NCBI GenBank assembly: GCA_951804985.1
Contig: OX638132.1
Location: 19,759,529 to 19,823,528, forward strand
Reading direction: 5' to 3'
Source of the DNA: Dryomyza anilis
Taxonomy: Eukaryota > Arthropoda > Insecta > Diptera > Dryomyzidae
DNA: 64,000 nt
Shown: positions 10,701 to 21,778 of the stretch, piece after piece
How the letters are laid out: each line of letters starts with the position of its first letter
Position numbering within the stretch: the stretch's first letter is position 1
Notes under the pieces: generated by a model
Told to the model about the DNA's origin: nothing
The model's input: only the letters and a program-made list of their open reading frames with translations
The model's database searches: none
Position numbers and translations under genes: made by a program

Positions 10701-13700
10701 ACTTTAAGATTTGATCTAATGTCAAAGACTAATCCAGAACGACAACCAATTTTATAACTAACTAGCAATTTAAATTTGGAATTAAGCAACTACTGGATGG
10801 TGAGAATCGTCATCCACATCATTATCATCATCTACTTACCCTGACATAGTTGGCATTAATATATTCCGTGCGTACATCATCCAACTGCTGCTGCAACACA
10901 ACGCGCGTCTCCGGCAGCGGTATAACGTTGGCGTATCTGCGTTAAAATAAATTATGAAATGACACCCCATACATCGCAACCATCCTACTAACCTATTCTT
11001 ATCCTCACAGCCGGACGGTACCTCATCAGCACGCGCTATTATCTGTGGCACATCGCGAAACTCCTCGTAAACGCTAGCGCGTCGCTCCACAAACTTAGAC
11101 AACTCCAGCGCGTTGAGCACATTGTGACGCAGCGATGGATCATCAAAGGCCACATTGCCGTAGGAACGTTTGGATGAACGCAATGCGGCACCTTTGCGAC
11201 GCACACTGTTGTAGACCGAAACATTCTCCATGCTGTAGTCGTCTAGGCTGACGGGACGGCAACGCTGTCCGTAGGACATTTGCTTTTGACGTTTGCGCAT
11301 CACATACAGAAAGGCGACGAGCAGTATAAGTGCGACAATGCCAATGACGCTGACGCTAATCGCGATGATGACATTGACATCGGTGCCATCATTGGAGGCG
11401 GCGGCGCCGGCATCTGTTGCAGAAACGGTGGCTGGTTGCAAAGCAGGCACTGTGTAGATGGTATTTGTTGCTGCTTTTGTAGTTGCTTCGGCTGCTGTTG
11501 TTGTTGTGGTTATAATTGTGGGCAACATATTGCTGGCAGTGCTGGCAATTATTGGTGTTGTTGCTGCTGCTGTAGTTGTTGGTGCTTGCGTTGGCAATTC
11601 AGGCGCTAAAGCAGCAACAGTTGCTGGAATTTTAATTGTTGTTGGCTCAGTTGTTGTAGAAAAGACGTCGTAGATTTCTTGCAATTTGGTGGAAATGCTG
11701 GCAATTGTTGTAGACGTTGTTGATGCTGATGAATTTGATAATAATGAGGTTGTTGTAGTTGTTGTATCATCTAAGAGACTTATCAGCGGTTGCTCTGTTG
11801 TTGTGGTTGTTGCATTTAGCGACAACATATTCATGTCGTTCGTGCTTTGCTGCTCCGTTGACTGCTGCTTGGATTCATTCAACTTGTTCAAAGGTTGCTC
11901 GTCGTTGTTGCTGCTACTGCTGCTGTCCTTGGACTTGTTATTTGCGGTCGCAGGATCAACGACATTCGTCTCAATCGATGACTCAGTGGTTAACTCGCCG
12001 GCAGTGGTTGCCGGCGTTGGCGCAGCAATGTCCTTATTGTTGTTGTTGCTTGTGTCGCTTTCTTCTTCTTCAGCAGCAGCTGATTTAGGGGTTGTTGACG
12101 TTGTTGTTGTTATAATAGTTGTAGTTGCTGTAGTTTCGTCAATATTTGTTGTAGCTGCTGCTTCAGTAGTGGTTGTTGTCGTTGTTAATGTTGTTGTTGT
12201 TGGTGCTGTTGTTGTTGCTAAATCGTCGATGTCACTCGCACTCAATGGCAGGGTTGTTTGCGACACCTGTGCGAGGGTGGTGGTGGTTGTGACAGGCTCA
12301 GTGTTGCTGTCAGTGTCCGGCACTACTGTTGCTGTTGTTGTTGTTAATAACTCGTTACTCGTTGCTTCGTTTCTGTCGTCTTCGTTCTCGTTGTGCTTGC
12401 CAAACGCAGCTGCTTTAAATGTCTCGTCGTCTGTTTCGCGTGTTATTATTGGTTTTATTGTTGCTGTTGTTGTTGTTGCTGTACTTGAACTTGTTTCAAT
12501 TGACTCGTACGGCGTCGTTACCGACACTTCGTTTAAAGCTTGACCAACTTCCGCTGCTGTTGTTGTCGTTTCGGTTGCCAAAAAAGTTGGCGCTGCCTTA
12601 GAAGTCGTTGCTGTTGATGTTGTTATTGCTGCAATATCCGTAACTGACTGCTGTTGCTCTTCCACTTGTTGTTGTTGTTGCTGCTTTAAAATAACGTCAG
12701 TCGTTGGTGTTGTGCTCACGACGCCAGCCGCGAATGTACTAAACGTCGTCAGCTCACTGGAAGAGAGCTCAAGTGTATCTGTTGTTGCTGCTCCTACGTC
12801 GACTTCGTTGTTGTTGTTTTTGTAATTATTATTATTTGTTTTCAGTGTCACTGTGCTGTTAATATTATTGTTGTTGTTGTTGTCGCTTGCGGGTGGTGGT
12901 GGTTTCCAACTCGCGCCGTCATGATTTTCTGGGAGCGTCGCCGTCGCAGTGAATGCGTTTTTTGTTGTTTCCGTCTCAGTGTTTGTTAGAAACATTGATT
13001 CACTTGTTGTTGTTTCTAATTCATTGTTGTCGCTTTCAATGTTGCTTGATGTGCTTTTTCTGTCAGCTTCAAGTAGCGACAACTGAGCATGTGTTGTTGT
13101 TGTTGTGTCGCTTGTCGCGGCATGCAATTCATTGCTGCTACTGATAACGTGCGCTCTCTTGTTCTTATCAGCTGATAAGTCAGTCAGCGCAGAGTTGTTG
13201 CTGCTGATAATGTTATTGTTGTTGTTATCATGCTCATTGTTGTCATGATTGTTGTTGTTGTTCTGATTATTGTCATTGTTAAAGTGAGTATTGTTGTCAG
13301 TATTGCTGTTATTGTCGTTACCGCTGTGTGTGTTTTTGGCGCTATTGTTGTTGTCCCTATTGTTGCTGTCGGAAGTTGTATCGCTCACTGTTATAGCTGA
13401 CTCTGTCGCTGTCTCTGTTGCTGTCTCTGTCGCTGTCTCTTTCGCTGATTCTGTTGCTGTCTCTGTTGCCAACTCTGTTGATGCCTTCATATCGAACTTC
13501 ATTGCCGAATATGTTGTTGTTTCGGTATCTGGATTGAGTACTTTCTCTATATTTGCATTCATTGTTGAATCGCTTACTGCCTCTATGTCTGACTTCATTG
13601 CTGAATCTGTTGCTGACTCTTTACCTAATTTCGTTGGCGTTAGGGTCTCTGCATCTATGACCATTGTTGCATCTGTTGCTGATTTTGTTTCTTTTAGTTG

Positions 13701-15812
13701 TGCAAACTTCATATCAGACTCTATACCAGACACCATGGCTGACTTTGTTGCTGACTCCGTGACAACAGACTCTTCATATTCGTCATCCGCTGCCGCCATT
13801 AAAGTCGACGGTACGTGCGGCGCTATCGTCGTTGATGCAAATTCAACACCATCCACAGTATTGACGACATCTTGTGGTGAATTGAGAACAGCGCTTATTG
13901 CAGTTGCTCTTGTGGTGGCTTCCAATGACGGCATCGAATCCTGCGTGGAATTCCAAACGATTTTAGTGCTGTTTTCCAAAGTATTCTGATTAAAGCTGCG
14001 CGTTGGCATTAGTTGCTGATGGGCGTTTGAGAGTGAAGACTGCGTCGTCGCAGGCTCAACTTCATTTTGCACTGTACGCCTAAGCTCGTTATTCACCGCT
14101 GTATTCTCATGTATTTTCTCATCTGTCTTCTTCTCTGTCATCTCTTTTGTCTTCTCATCTGTTTGCTCCTCTATTTTCACTTCTGTCTTCTCCTCCTCCA
14201 CAAGGGTTTGTCCTCCATCACTTGAGCTGTCATCCACGAGATTCTCGAATTTCTTGCCTTCAAAATCTCCATTCCTCATTATCTGTGTCCAATCGAGCAG
14301 TATTTTTTCATTGGTCGTACCACGTATCGTTGTCACTTCGGACTCCGTCTCCTTCGCAATACCAGCAGCTCCGCCGCTTGCAACAGCAGTTTTCCCAGCA
14401 TGTTGCGGCAACGTTTTCATACCCGCCAAAGTCCACACCTCCGACGAGTCAGGCAAACGCAATTGATTCGTATTGGTTGCATTGTCGTTGATGAATTTGG
14501 CGCGTTTCTCACCGGAACCGTTACCGGATGTCGCGCGTATTTCGTTCGACTCAAGCGCCAATTTGTTGACAACAACTGCGTTCATGCTGTTGCCAGTTGC
14601 TGGTACAATTGTTGGGAAATTCAACATGTTGTTACTCTCAGTGGTTTTTGCAGTGGTTGCAGACAATATCAAAACGGGAAGTGTCATTGCGTCCATATGT
14701 GTTGCCTCTGCATAAGATGCATTGCTATCAGTTGATGTATCTTCGAGAGCAGCTTCAAAACGCGGCATAGAGCGCGCATATTCGGACTTTATCAAGATTT
14801 CTGCCAAAGATTTAGGCAATTCTGATGCTGCATCGGATGCGGTTGTCGTTGGAATCGAGTTTATGGTTGGAATCGAGTTTATAGTTGGCATTGTAGTTGG
14901 TAGTGCGGCAGATGTTGGTATTGTTTCCAATGTTGAAATTGTATCCACTATTGCTGTGGCAGTTGTTATTGTAGGCATGGACGTTGTTATTGCTATTGGC
15001 ATCTGTGTCGCTGTTATTTCCCCACGATCTGGCAACACTGAATTCGAGTTAAACTCCGTATGTTGTACAGCCTTTTCCACTTCGCTTAGTATTTCCTCTT
15101 TCGCGAACACGCGCGCTGAATTGGTATCGAGCAATGGTTGGCTGTTCTCGGTCAACTGCTCTGTCATCTCTTCGGTCACCAATTCAACACCATCGTTGAT
15201 ATTGTTGCTGTTGAACAGCGTTGCCACAGTACTGCTCACAATATGACTAAAAACATCTTTCAGCAACTCTTTGTTGGTGCGCATTGTTGTCGTGGGGTCA
15301 CTCTCATTAGCTGCTATAGGCATTGCATGACTCTCGATTTCAGCGACCACACTCTGGTTCAAATTTTGTAAAGATTCTTCAAGCTTTTTCGCTTCCAAAT
15401 TATCTTGTAGCTTTTCTAGAAGTTTTACGCTTTCATTTGAATTTTCGTTTACCTCAAGACCCTTGTCTTGAACTTCGCTCAACTTTGACACCTTCTGCTG
15501 TACATTATTTAAAACTAATTCATGGTTTAAGAAATTTTTCAACTCGTGTATTTCATGCGTAGTTTTTACACCGTTCATTGCTGTCTCTTCAGCGATTTGA
15601 CGTGGCGTTGTAAATGCATTTTTAAGTTCGTCCAAAAACGTTGATGTTTTTTTATCCAAAGAATTGAAGTTTACAACATCGCCCGAGTTGAGAGCAGTCG
15701 AGGAGGACTCTGCAAAATCCGAAGATTCTCTCTTCTTTATAACGCCGGTGCGAGCAATCACTAACAACTGTGCTACGATCAGAAATGTAACGATTTTTAA
15801 ATTTGGCGCCAT
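4790..15812 (-). CDS. Receptor-type protein tyrosine phosphatase with mucin-like ectodomain and non-canonical catalytic loop
   Basis: Four exons: 15812-10993, 10936-10840, 6851-6202 and 5024-4790; introns of 56, 3,988 and 1,177 bp, all GT..AG and phase-consistent, giving 1,933 residues. Residues 1-22 are a signal peptide. About 23-1480 is Ser/Thr-rich with poly-Thr, poly-Asn and poly-Gln runs, so probably heavily O-glycosylated. The membrane helix (IIAISVSVIGIVALILLVAF) is near 1482-1504, followed by RKRQKQ. One PTP domain follows: DKNRYANVIPL, TEYINANYVRG, WKWP-E at 1745-1747, the P-loop HCSPGTGRTG with Cys1862 and Arg1868, and VQTKEQYEF with Gln1907. Odd points: Glu1747 replaces the usual general-acid Asp, the P-loop reads SPGTG not SAGVG, and E1747 to C1862 spans 115 residues against about 34 in PTP1B. 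Activity may be weak or altered (inference). Probably the counterpart of the Drosophila CG42327-type receptor, from memory and not certain. Confidence 0.9.
5266..5740. mobile_element. MITE family B copy (ACACAGAA ends) in phosphatase intron 3
   Basis: Right end reads TTGGTTGGGCAAAGAGTTCG..CTCTTCTGTGTGTAG, shared with copies at 18979-19287 and 46779-47042. The left end ACACAGGAAAATGG is less well kept and about 150 bp of unrelated sequence follows it. There is no coding capacity. The rest of this intron is AT-rich with nothing visible. Confidence 0.6.
7219..7443. mobile_element. MITE family G, copy 1 (TACACCCAGA ends)
   Basis: About 223 bp bounded by ACACCCAGAAAAAAATTCCC and TTTTTATCTGGGTGTA. 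Nearly identical to 21556-21778, which implies recent movement. It lies in the 4-kb phosphatase intron. No ORF. Confidence 0.8.
7664..7742 (-). mobile_element. SINE fragment (3-prime part only)
   Basis: Plus strand reads AATAATAGTTTGGCGCTACA..GTGGTGGGAC, the reverse of the 3-prime end of the tRNA-derived SINE (full copies at 38530, 42111 and 52169). The tRNA head is missing. Confidence 0.75.
8105..8170. mobile_element. Very short derivative of MITE family C
   Basis: CTCTAGTACAAATTTACCC and AATTTCTATTAGGGA face each other 66 bp apart. This is the terminal pair of the CCCTAGTAGAAATTT family with nearly all of the interior deleted. Confidence 0.4.
9332..9427. mobile_element. Short MITE family C copy
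   Basis: TATCCTAGTAGAAATTTA at the left and TTTTTACTAGAGTATA at the right bound 96 bp that keep ATGATCATG and ATCGGG scraps of the full-length element (24842-25265). Confidence 0.55.
9717..10130 (+). repeat. Dispersed repeat D, 5-prime truncated copy
   Basis: Matches the inner and right part of the copy at 53105-53815: ACTTATGTTCAAATACCTCAT, AATTCGGTACACCTACC, ACTTTGAATGGTAACC, GGGTATTTATAGTCGGC, TCCCATGTGATCTAATCTTCC. It lies in the large phosphatase intron. Confidence 0.7.
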
Positions 15813-16172
15813 TTTTTAAAATATTTATTCCTATGTTATTACATAAATTTATAAATGATTTTTATTACTATTTCGTTATACACTGCAGTAAAGTGCAATA
15901 TTTCGTTTTTATCGATTTTTAGATGTTGTCTCTTATTATTTTGGTGGGAAAATTCGGTTGAATACTGCTTGGGAATGTAAAATTTTGCTGGTTTTCCATA
16001 TTACCATATTTTAGGTTTGCAACAGTTTAAAGGAGATAGACGTGGAGAATTAATCTAAAAAAAAATAAAATTTTAAAATTATTATCAAACTTTCAATGGT
16101 ACTGTTAAAAAATGATTTTAAAATATTAACTTAAATATTATTCTTGTTTAAATAGGTTTGGTTAAATGTATG
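15813..16172. other. Upstream region of the phosphatase gene
   Basis: AT-rich. The phosphatase ATG sits in a good context (AAAAAATGG). No TATA box or initiator could be chosen with confidence, and the transcription start may lie farther away. Confidence 0.3.
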
Positions 16173-16742
16173 TACACGCAAAAAAAAAGTTTATATTTTT
16201 TTTTTATTTATGAATGTTTTGTTTTGTCCGTCCGTCATTATGGAATCATCCTCATATGTTCCTGACCAAACAATAACCCGTTTCCACAAACAGCCAAGAG
16301 CTACCATTATTACTATTATTTTTTGTAAGGTATTTATAAAAAAAATGCGTCAGAAAATGAATCTTGGAATTATATTACGAGAATTCATTTGGGTGTTACA
16401 GTTTAAAATGTTACAGTTTTAAATGTTTGAAATAACAGTTGGAGTACTTTGCTCACAGAATATTACAGTTTGAAAATTACTGAAGCTTGCTCCCAGAAGT
16501 ATGCAACGTGAGAATTAAGTGAATTTAATTTTTTTTATGTCTTTATTTTCACACCACAATAATTTTACATTTAATATAAATATTATATACATTTCGTGCA
16601 AAAGTACTTGGTATACATTGGGAGCAAACGAACGTTCGTTCAGAATAAATAATTTATTTGTAAAGTAAACTTTTGCAGGCATAGTTGGAGCACATTGCAA
16701 AAGAAATTCTTTTGCCGTGAACGTTTTTTTTTTCTTTGCGTG
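16173..16742. mobile_element. MITE-like element with ACACGCAAA ends
   Basis: ACACGCAAAAAAAAAGTTTA at the left is mirrored by CGTTTTTTTTTTCTTTGCGTGT at the right. About 570 bp with no coding capacity. Part of its right side (TTTTGCAGGCATAGTTGGAGCACATTG) resembles 28905-28945. Confidence 0.5.
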
Positions 16743-17162
16743 TAATAATATCTATATCATGGATTCGATGCAAACGAAAAAAGGGTTTCATATTCCGATT
16801 TCGGTATAACACAAAATATACTATAACCAAACAATTTCGGTATTAATATATTGATTTCGAATACTGTATTAATCGTTTTATATCGTTTCAATTGTTCAAA
16901 GTATTCGAATTATTTTATATACAGACGGAACAACAAATCAAATAACTAAAATTGATACATAGTAGCTTGGACTAAAATTAAATTTTGTTTGTTTTGATAC
17001 TTTTTAAAACCGTTCAAAGATAGTCTAAATTTTAATGCGTGTTGTTAAAAAAACATATATAGGTGTTCCAAAAATGTGAGAGGATCATGTTTATATGCAT
17101 TTTTTAACAATGTGTATGTTTAGTCGTAAATTATTGAATACAAATTAACAAAATATTAGCCT

Positions 17163-17967
17163 ATACATAGAAAAAAAATGTACATCATATTGATGAATTC
17201 TGTTCATTCAAACAATGATTCATTGTATTGAAGAACCATTCATAATATTAATGACTAACGTCATCAGTGTTATGAATGCTATCATAAATATGAAGAACGC
17301 TTGGTAACTGTCGAAAAAGTGTTCTTCAATGTGATTAACTGTATGTGATGAATACGTTTCATCATATTAATGAACCAAAATATAAAATACAACATATTAG
17401 TTCTTCATATTGAAGAACGCTGTTCATTAAACCAAATTTCTACCAAAATATTTTTTTTTCGTTTATTTTATGCCGTACTTCTCAGTTCTCAAGTAGTTAT
17501 TGTATGTTATATCTCATATAATGCTTGCTCGACATGTATAAATTAGTAAAATGTGTTATAATATATTTATTTATAAAAAAATAATAAAAAAAAAAAAAAT
17601 CATTTTTTTTTCAAAATATTTTTTTTTCGAATTTTGTTTTTTTCGGATTTTTTTTGTACGTATTTTTTTTTTTTGATATATATTTTTTTTAATTTGTTTT
17701 ATTCTTATTTTTTAATTAAAATTTTTACAACACTTTTTTTTCGAATTATTTTATAATTTTTTTTTTCTGACTAAATATTATGAACAAATTCATCAATATG
17801 ACAATTCAAATTCATTGTATTGAATATTTTGTTCATATATATAATGAATGCATTCATTAATATGTCATTTAATGAACGGTGCTATCATTATGATGAATCT
17901 GGTAGTTGGTGAAAAAATTCATAGTATTTATGAATAAATTCATCAATTGAACATTTTTTTCTGTATA
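17163..17967. mobile_element. MITE family A, copy 1 (about 800 bp)
   Basis: Ends resemble ATACAGAAAAAAATGTT in inverted orientation. The outer arms are full of ATTCATCAATAT / ATTATGAA motifs that are themselves near-palindromic, and the centre is a T-tract array. The second long copy is 33731-34545; shorter relatives lie at about 19585-19760, 21030-21185, 58728-58790 and 63350-63420. Confidence 0.65.
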
Positions 17968-18269
17968 GATCAAGACATATGTTTTAAAATGGGCTTGTTC
18001 CGTACACTTTTCTTTTTTAAATTTGTGCAATTTGTTAATTATGACCCTTTATTTCAAAACCCGACATTTTGAATATTTTTTGTAAATTAATCAATTAAAA
18101 TTATATAAAAAATGTTGGAATATAAATTGATATTCTTCGAGTTTATTGTAGTGTCATTGGTCAAATGCCGTTCCTGTTGCGTTTCAAAAAAAAAAAAAAT
18201 GCACCCTCTGGTGACTATTTAATATTTCAAAAAAGTTTTTATAATTATGCTTCCAACATTAGAATTAAA

Positions 18270-18475
18270 ACTGCGCTGTCCCAAGAAATCGCATGCTCAT
18301 TTGCATAGCTGCCAATAAACAAAGGAAGTAAACAACGCTTATTAGCCAAATGTTAACAATTCAAGCTAAAATGGCAGTTCCACGTTACCAATGCATTGCA
18401 CTTTAAGCCAAATTGTATGCATATGGTGGCATTTTCATTATGGCTACACTTCGTTCTCAATTGTTGTCAACCAGT
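18270..18475. promoter_or_regulatory. Candidate regulatory patch in the desert
   Basis: A non-repetitive patch with more G and C than its surroundings. It holds an octamer ATTTGCAT (18299-18306), AATAAACAAAGG and GTAAACAA (forkhead/Sox-like), and TGTATGCATATGG. No reading frame longer than a dozen codons. An enhancer role is inference from motif density. Confidence 0.25.
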
Positions 18476-18580
18476 TAGGTACTAAGGGTTCTGAACTCAA
18501 TATTTTAAAATTCTAGCTTTAAAATCGCTCTCTTTCGAAAACTACTTCTTTATAAGTGACGTAATAAAATTAAATATCAT

Positions 18581-18812
18581 TGAATAAGTTGGTTGGGCAA
18601 AGAGTTGGTTGGCGCAACAAATCTATTCTGTGTGTAGTTAATGTTCAACTTGTTGGGAGCACTAAAATCCACCCACTAAATTGTTCTAAAAATGTTCGAA
18701 ACTGGTTGCAGTTCTAACTACAACTCTTTTCATTTTGACAATAACAACCGACTAAGACGTTGAGAGAACCGAATAAGTTGGTTGGCGCAACAAATATCTA
18801 TTCTGTGTGCAA
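18581..18812. mobile_element. Two partial MITE family B copies side by side
   Basis: Two right-end segments (AATAAGTTGGTTGG..GGCGCAACAAAT..TTCTGTGTG) end at about 18638 and 18810, both in the same direction as the fuller copy at 18979-19287. Three ends in 700 bp suggest repeated insertion or local duplication. Confidence 0.6.
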
Positions 18813-18978
18813 TTTTACATATATTCAATATTTATTTGGTACAAAATCCACCTTTTGGTACAAATCCATCTTTTATTTGGTTGAACGTAAGGAAGAATTG
18901 ATGAATCTAAATTCTTGAAACAATATCAGCTTAAAAGACTTTGACAGAGTCCTCATGTTGAATGATTGATGTATCGAC

Positions 18979-19287
18979 CACAGAAAAAATCCTTTTTTGG
19001 CATGACGTTGGAAGAATGAAATAGTTAGTTGTACCAACTAACTTCATTCGTTTAAATCAAATGGTTTACAAATTTGTTGCCGGAACTGCCATATTAGTCT
19101 ATACACATGAAATATTAGTTTATAAAAAATCTTTACTAAATTGTTCTAAAACAGTTCGAAATTTGTTGCAGTACATGCTACAACTCTTTTTTTTTTAACA
19201 ATAACAACCGACTAAGCGGTTGAGAGTATCGAATAAGTTGGTTGGGCAAAGAGTTGATTGGCGCAACAAATATCTATTCTGTGTGTT
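18979..19287. mobile_element. MITE family B copy
   Basis: CCACAGAAAAAATCC at the left and ATCTATTCTGTGTGT at the right. The interior is shared with 46779-47042 (GGCATGA.GTTGGAAG, GGAACTGCCATATT.AG, GTTCGAAATT.GTT). No ORF. Confidence 0.65.
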
Positions 19288-19849
19288 TGAATTATGTCGT
19301 ATTGCTTGCATTAACAACATTCCTCTGAATCCAGTAAGAATTAAACTTATCTAGAAAAACCAGTATTACGACACATGAATTAAATTAGTCACAGTACCTA
19401 AGTTACTAAATCCTCTTGTACCAAATCCATCAGTTCGGTGGATTTTCTAAAGGTGGATTTTATATAAGTGCATTTTGTACGGGTGGATTTTGTATGGTGG
19501 ATTCCATACCCAACCCACGACTTAAATTATAATAAAGTAATTAAAAGTATTTACTTCAAATTTGATTACCTAAAATAGTTCATAAACACGAGCATTTTTT
19601 TTATACATATTACGAATGCGTTCATCAATATTATGTACGTTTTTCATAAAGGATTTATAAACTATTCATAAAAGGGATATATTTGATGATTGGTAGAGTC
19701 GAAATGAGAAATTTATAAGATGAACAAATTCATAATTAGTATGAACATTTATTTTTATATAAATAAAAATAAAGTTATATACATTTTTATAAAAAGCCTT
19801 AAATAAAACATATACTGGTGAAAAAAGTGTCGTAAAGTATTTAAATTAA

Positions 19850-20212
19850 CTATAATAATTTAATTTTATTATTTTTGACCATCAATATTAGGAAAAAATA
19901 AAAAATGTATTTAAAATTTTGGGAAAAAAACCCTGCATATTTCGAACCCCCTATAGACCATGTAGGTCGGTCCCTCAAAGCCATCAAGTGCACGTGACTA
20001 CAATGGCGTTTTTCATAATCGACGACGCTTTTATTAAATTGACTAGAAGGCAATGATTTTCCCTGAACCCCACCAGCTGAATGCATTGACACGATGGTCT
20101 TGTCTATTTTTACCCATTTTTTAAGATACCACATGAACGATAACGTCGAATTGGTACAACAAAAACATAGATATGTGTGCACAACATTCAATTTTATCTG
20201 ATTTCTGAACAT
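19850..20212 (-). CDS. Hypothetical 120-codon ORF, doubtful
   Basis: Begins with a true ATG at 20212. The central part (residues about 27-90, including HSAGGVQGKSLPSSQF and RHCSHVHLMALRDRPTW) comes from a patch less AT-rich than its surroundings, while both ends are low-complexity and Phe/Lys/Ile-rich. I recognise no domain. Eighteen bases (TTTTTTAAGATACCACAT, 20119-20136) also occur in the FKBP intron at 2145-2162, which hints at a dispersed sequence. More likely a repeat-borne or chance frame than a gene. Confidence 0.15.
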   Translation of the reverse strand: MFRNQIKLNVVHTYLCFCCTNSTLSFMWYLKKWVKIDKTIVSMHSAGGVQGKSLPSSQFNKSVVDYEKRHCSHVHLMALRDRPTWSIGGSKYAGFFSQNFKYIFYFFLILMVKNNKIKLL

Positions 20213-20510
20213 GAACTAGTATTTGAGAATTGCATATACTGTAAGGTAACTATAATAATTACTTGGAGCTCTGGTAATAAAGTTGAAAAGTTGAACGAAC
20301 TCTAAATACACTTTGGGGCAGTGCAATTTGGATGGTGTTTACGCAAACAGGGCGAGGTAATGCTTTTATTGTGGCACAATTACAATAGATATTCTTGTTA
20401 TGATACGGTTTTAGTTTTTGAACACCTGTTTACAACCATATTGCCGTCGAATTAATATGTGTTATAAATACTATAAACACAATACAAATTAATAAATTTT
20501 ATACAATCAA

Positions 20511-20612
20511 TAATATAATAATAGTTAGGCGCTTTAGTCCTGAAGAACCAGGCAGAGCTCTCTCACCAATTGTGCTGTGCGTATTCTATTTATACTCAAA
20601 GTGGTGGGACCT
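20511..20612 (-). mobile_element. SINE fragment (3-prime part)
   Basis: AATAATAGTTAGGCGCTTTAG..GAGCTCTCTCACCA..GTGGTGGGACC matches the 3-prime end of the tRNA-derived SINE in reverse. The head is missing. Confidence 0.75.
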
Positions 20613-20817
20613 TCTCCCAAGTAACCACGGCTCGACAATTGGAACAAACTTTTGTGGTAATTGTGTACTTTTCAAGTTACCTCTGACACCAGTGTTGCAA
20701 ACCAGTATTTTAAATCCAAAGCGCTGGCTAAAACATGTGTGGAACATACGCAGTAATAAGTCACATGCTGTGATATATACATAAATCGTACATTCTGATA
20801 ATGGAACATATAACATC

Positions 20818-20899
20818 GTTTTAGAACTAAAAGTCGTCAAATACATTTTTATGACAATCTTAAATTTCAAGTTTGTTGGTTGTTATTATAAAAAGTAAG
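20818..20899. repeat. Solo arm of the 55-kb foldback family
   Basis: TTTTAGAACTAAAAGTCGTC, AAATACATTTTTATGACAATC and AAGTTTGTTGGTTGTTATTA follow the order of the left arm at 55137-55215. No partner arm is visible nearby. Confidence 0.6.
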
Positions 20900-21555
20900 G
20901 TCCCGGCGGCTCCATTATTCTCTACCTATTTTGGTGTTGCTTTTCATTCAATGCCACTCATGGACTTACATACATCCGTCGGAATTACGTACACATTAAG
21001 ATTTTTGGGAGTTCTCCGCACATAACAAAACATCTTCATAGTTATGAATTTCATTCTCTAAAACATGATTCATTGTATTGAAAAACAATTCATAATATTG
21101 ATCACTACAAAAGTTCAATGCTATGAATTCATCAATTTGATGAATGACTGAAAAAGTGTTCACCAATTTGATGAAGGTAGGTAAATTTACGTTAGTCCTT
21201 AATTTTTATACAGCTATAAAATCAGGTATTAGAATATAATAATACATTCTTAAAAAAAAATTATAGCTTAAAACTAAAGCAACCATTCTAAAGAATGATT
21301 CAATGTATTGTGTTTTTTTCTTTGCTTTATACACAAAATTGCTGATAAGATAACCATGAACGTGAATGTCAAATTTTTAATATTAAGATAAGAAAACTTT
21401 TTGTCCACATTCATAAAAAAATAGAGATATAAATTAAATCAAATACTTTTGATAGCATGTGCTGGTCAAAAATTTAAAAAAAGTTCTTTGTTTCGTATAG
21501 ATTAATTATGAAAAAATGGAATACTTTACACCAATCTTCGACCCTCCCTATTTGT

Positions 21556-21778
21556 ACACCCAGACAAAAATTCCCTCAAATCCCATTAAAATTGGTCAAT
21601 AGGACAATTATTGATTTAATAGTATGCAAAAAATAAAAATTTTCATATAAACTCAATGGCAACGTCATGGTATTTTCTAGTATTTAATGGTATTTTCCAA
21701 TTAAAATAATAATTTATACTATTGAATATTTTTAATAGTAAAAAACTATTATTTATATAGTATTTTTTTCTGGGTGTA
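21556..21778. mobile_element. MITE family G, copy 2
   Basis: ACACCCAGACAAAAATTCCC to TTTTTTTCTGGGTGTA. Collinear with 7219-7443 over the full length with only scattered differences. Confidence 0.8.

Noticed and set aside
11686..12543. 285-codon plus-strand ORF and many smaller plus-strand ORFs between 11.2 and 15.6 kb
   Set aside because: They are antisense shadows of the Thr/Asn/Ser-rich phosphatase exon and translate to Val/Leu/Cys low-complexity sequence.
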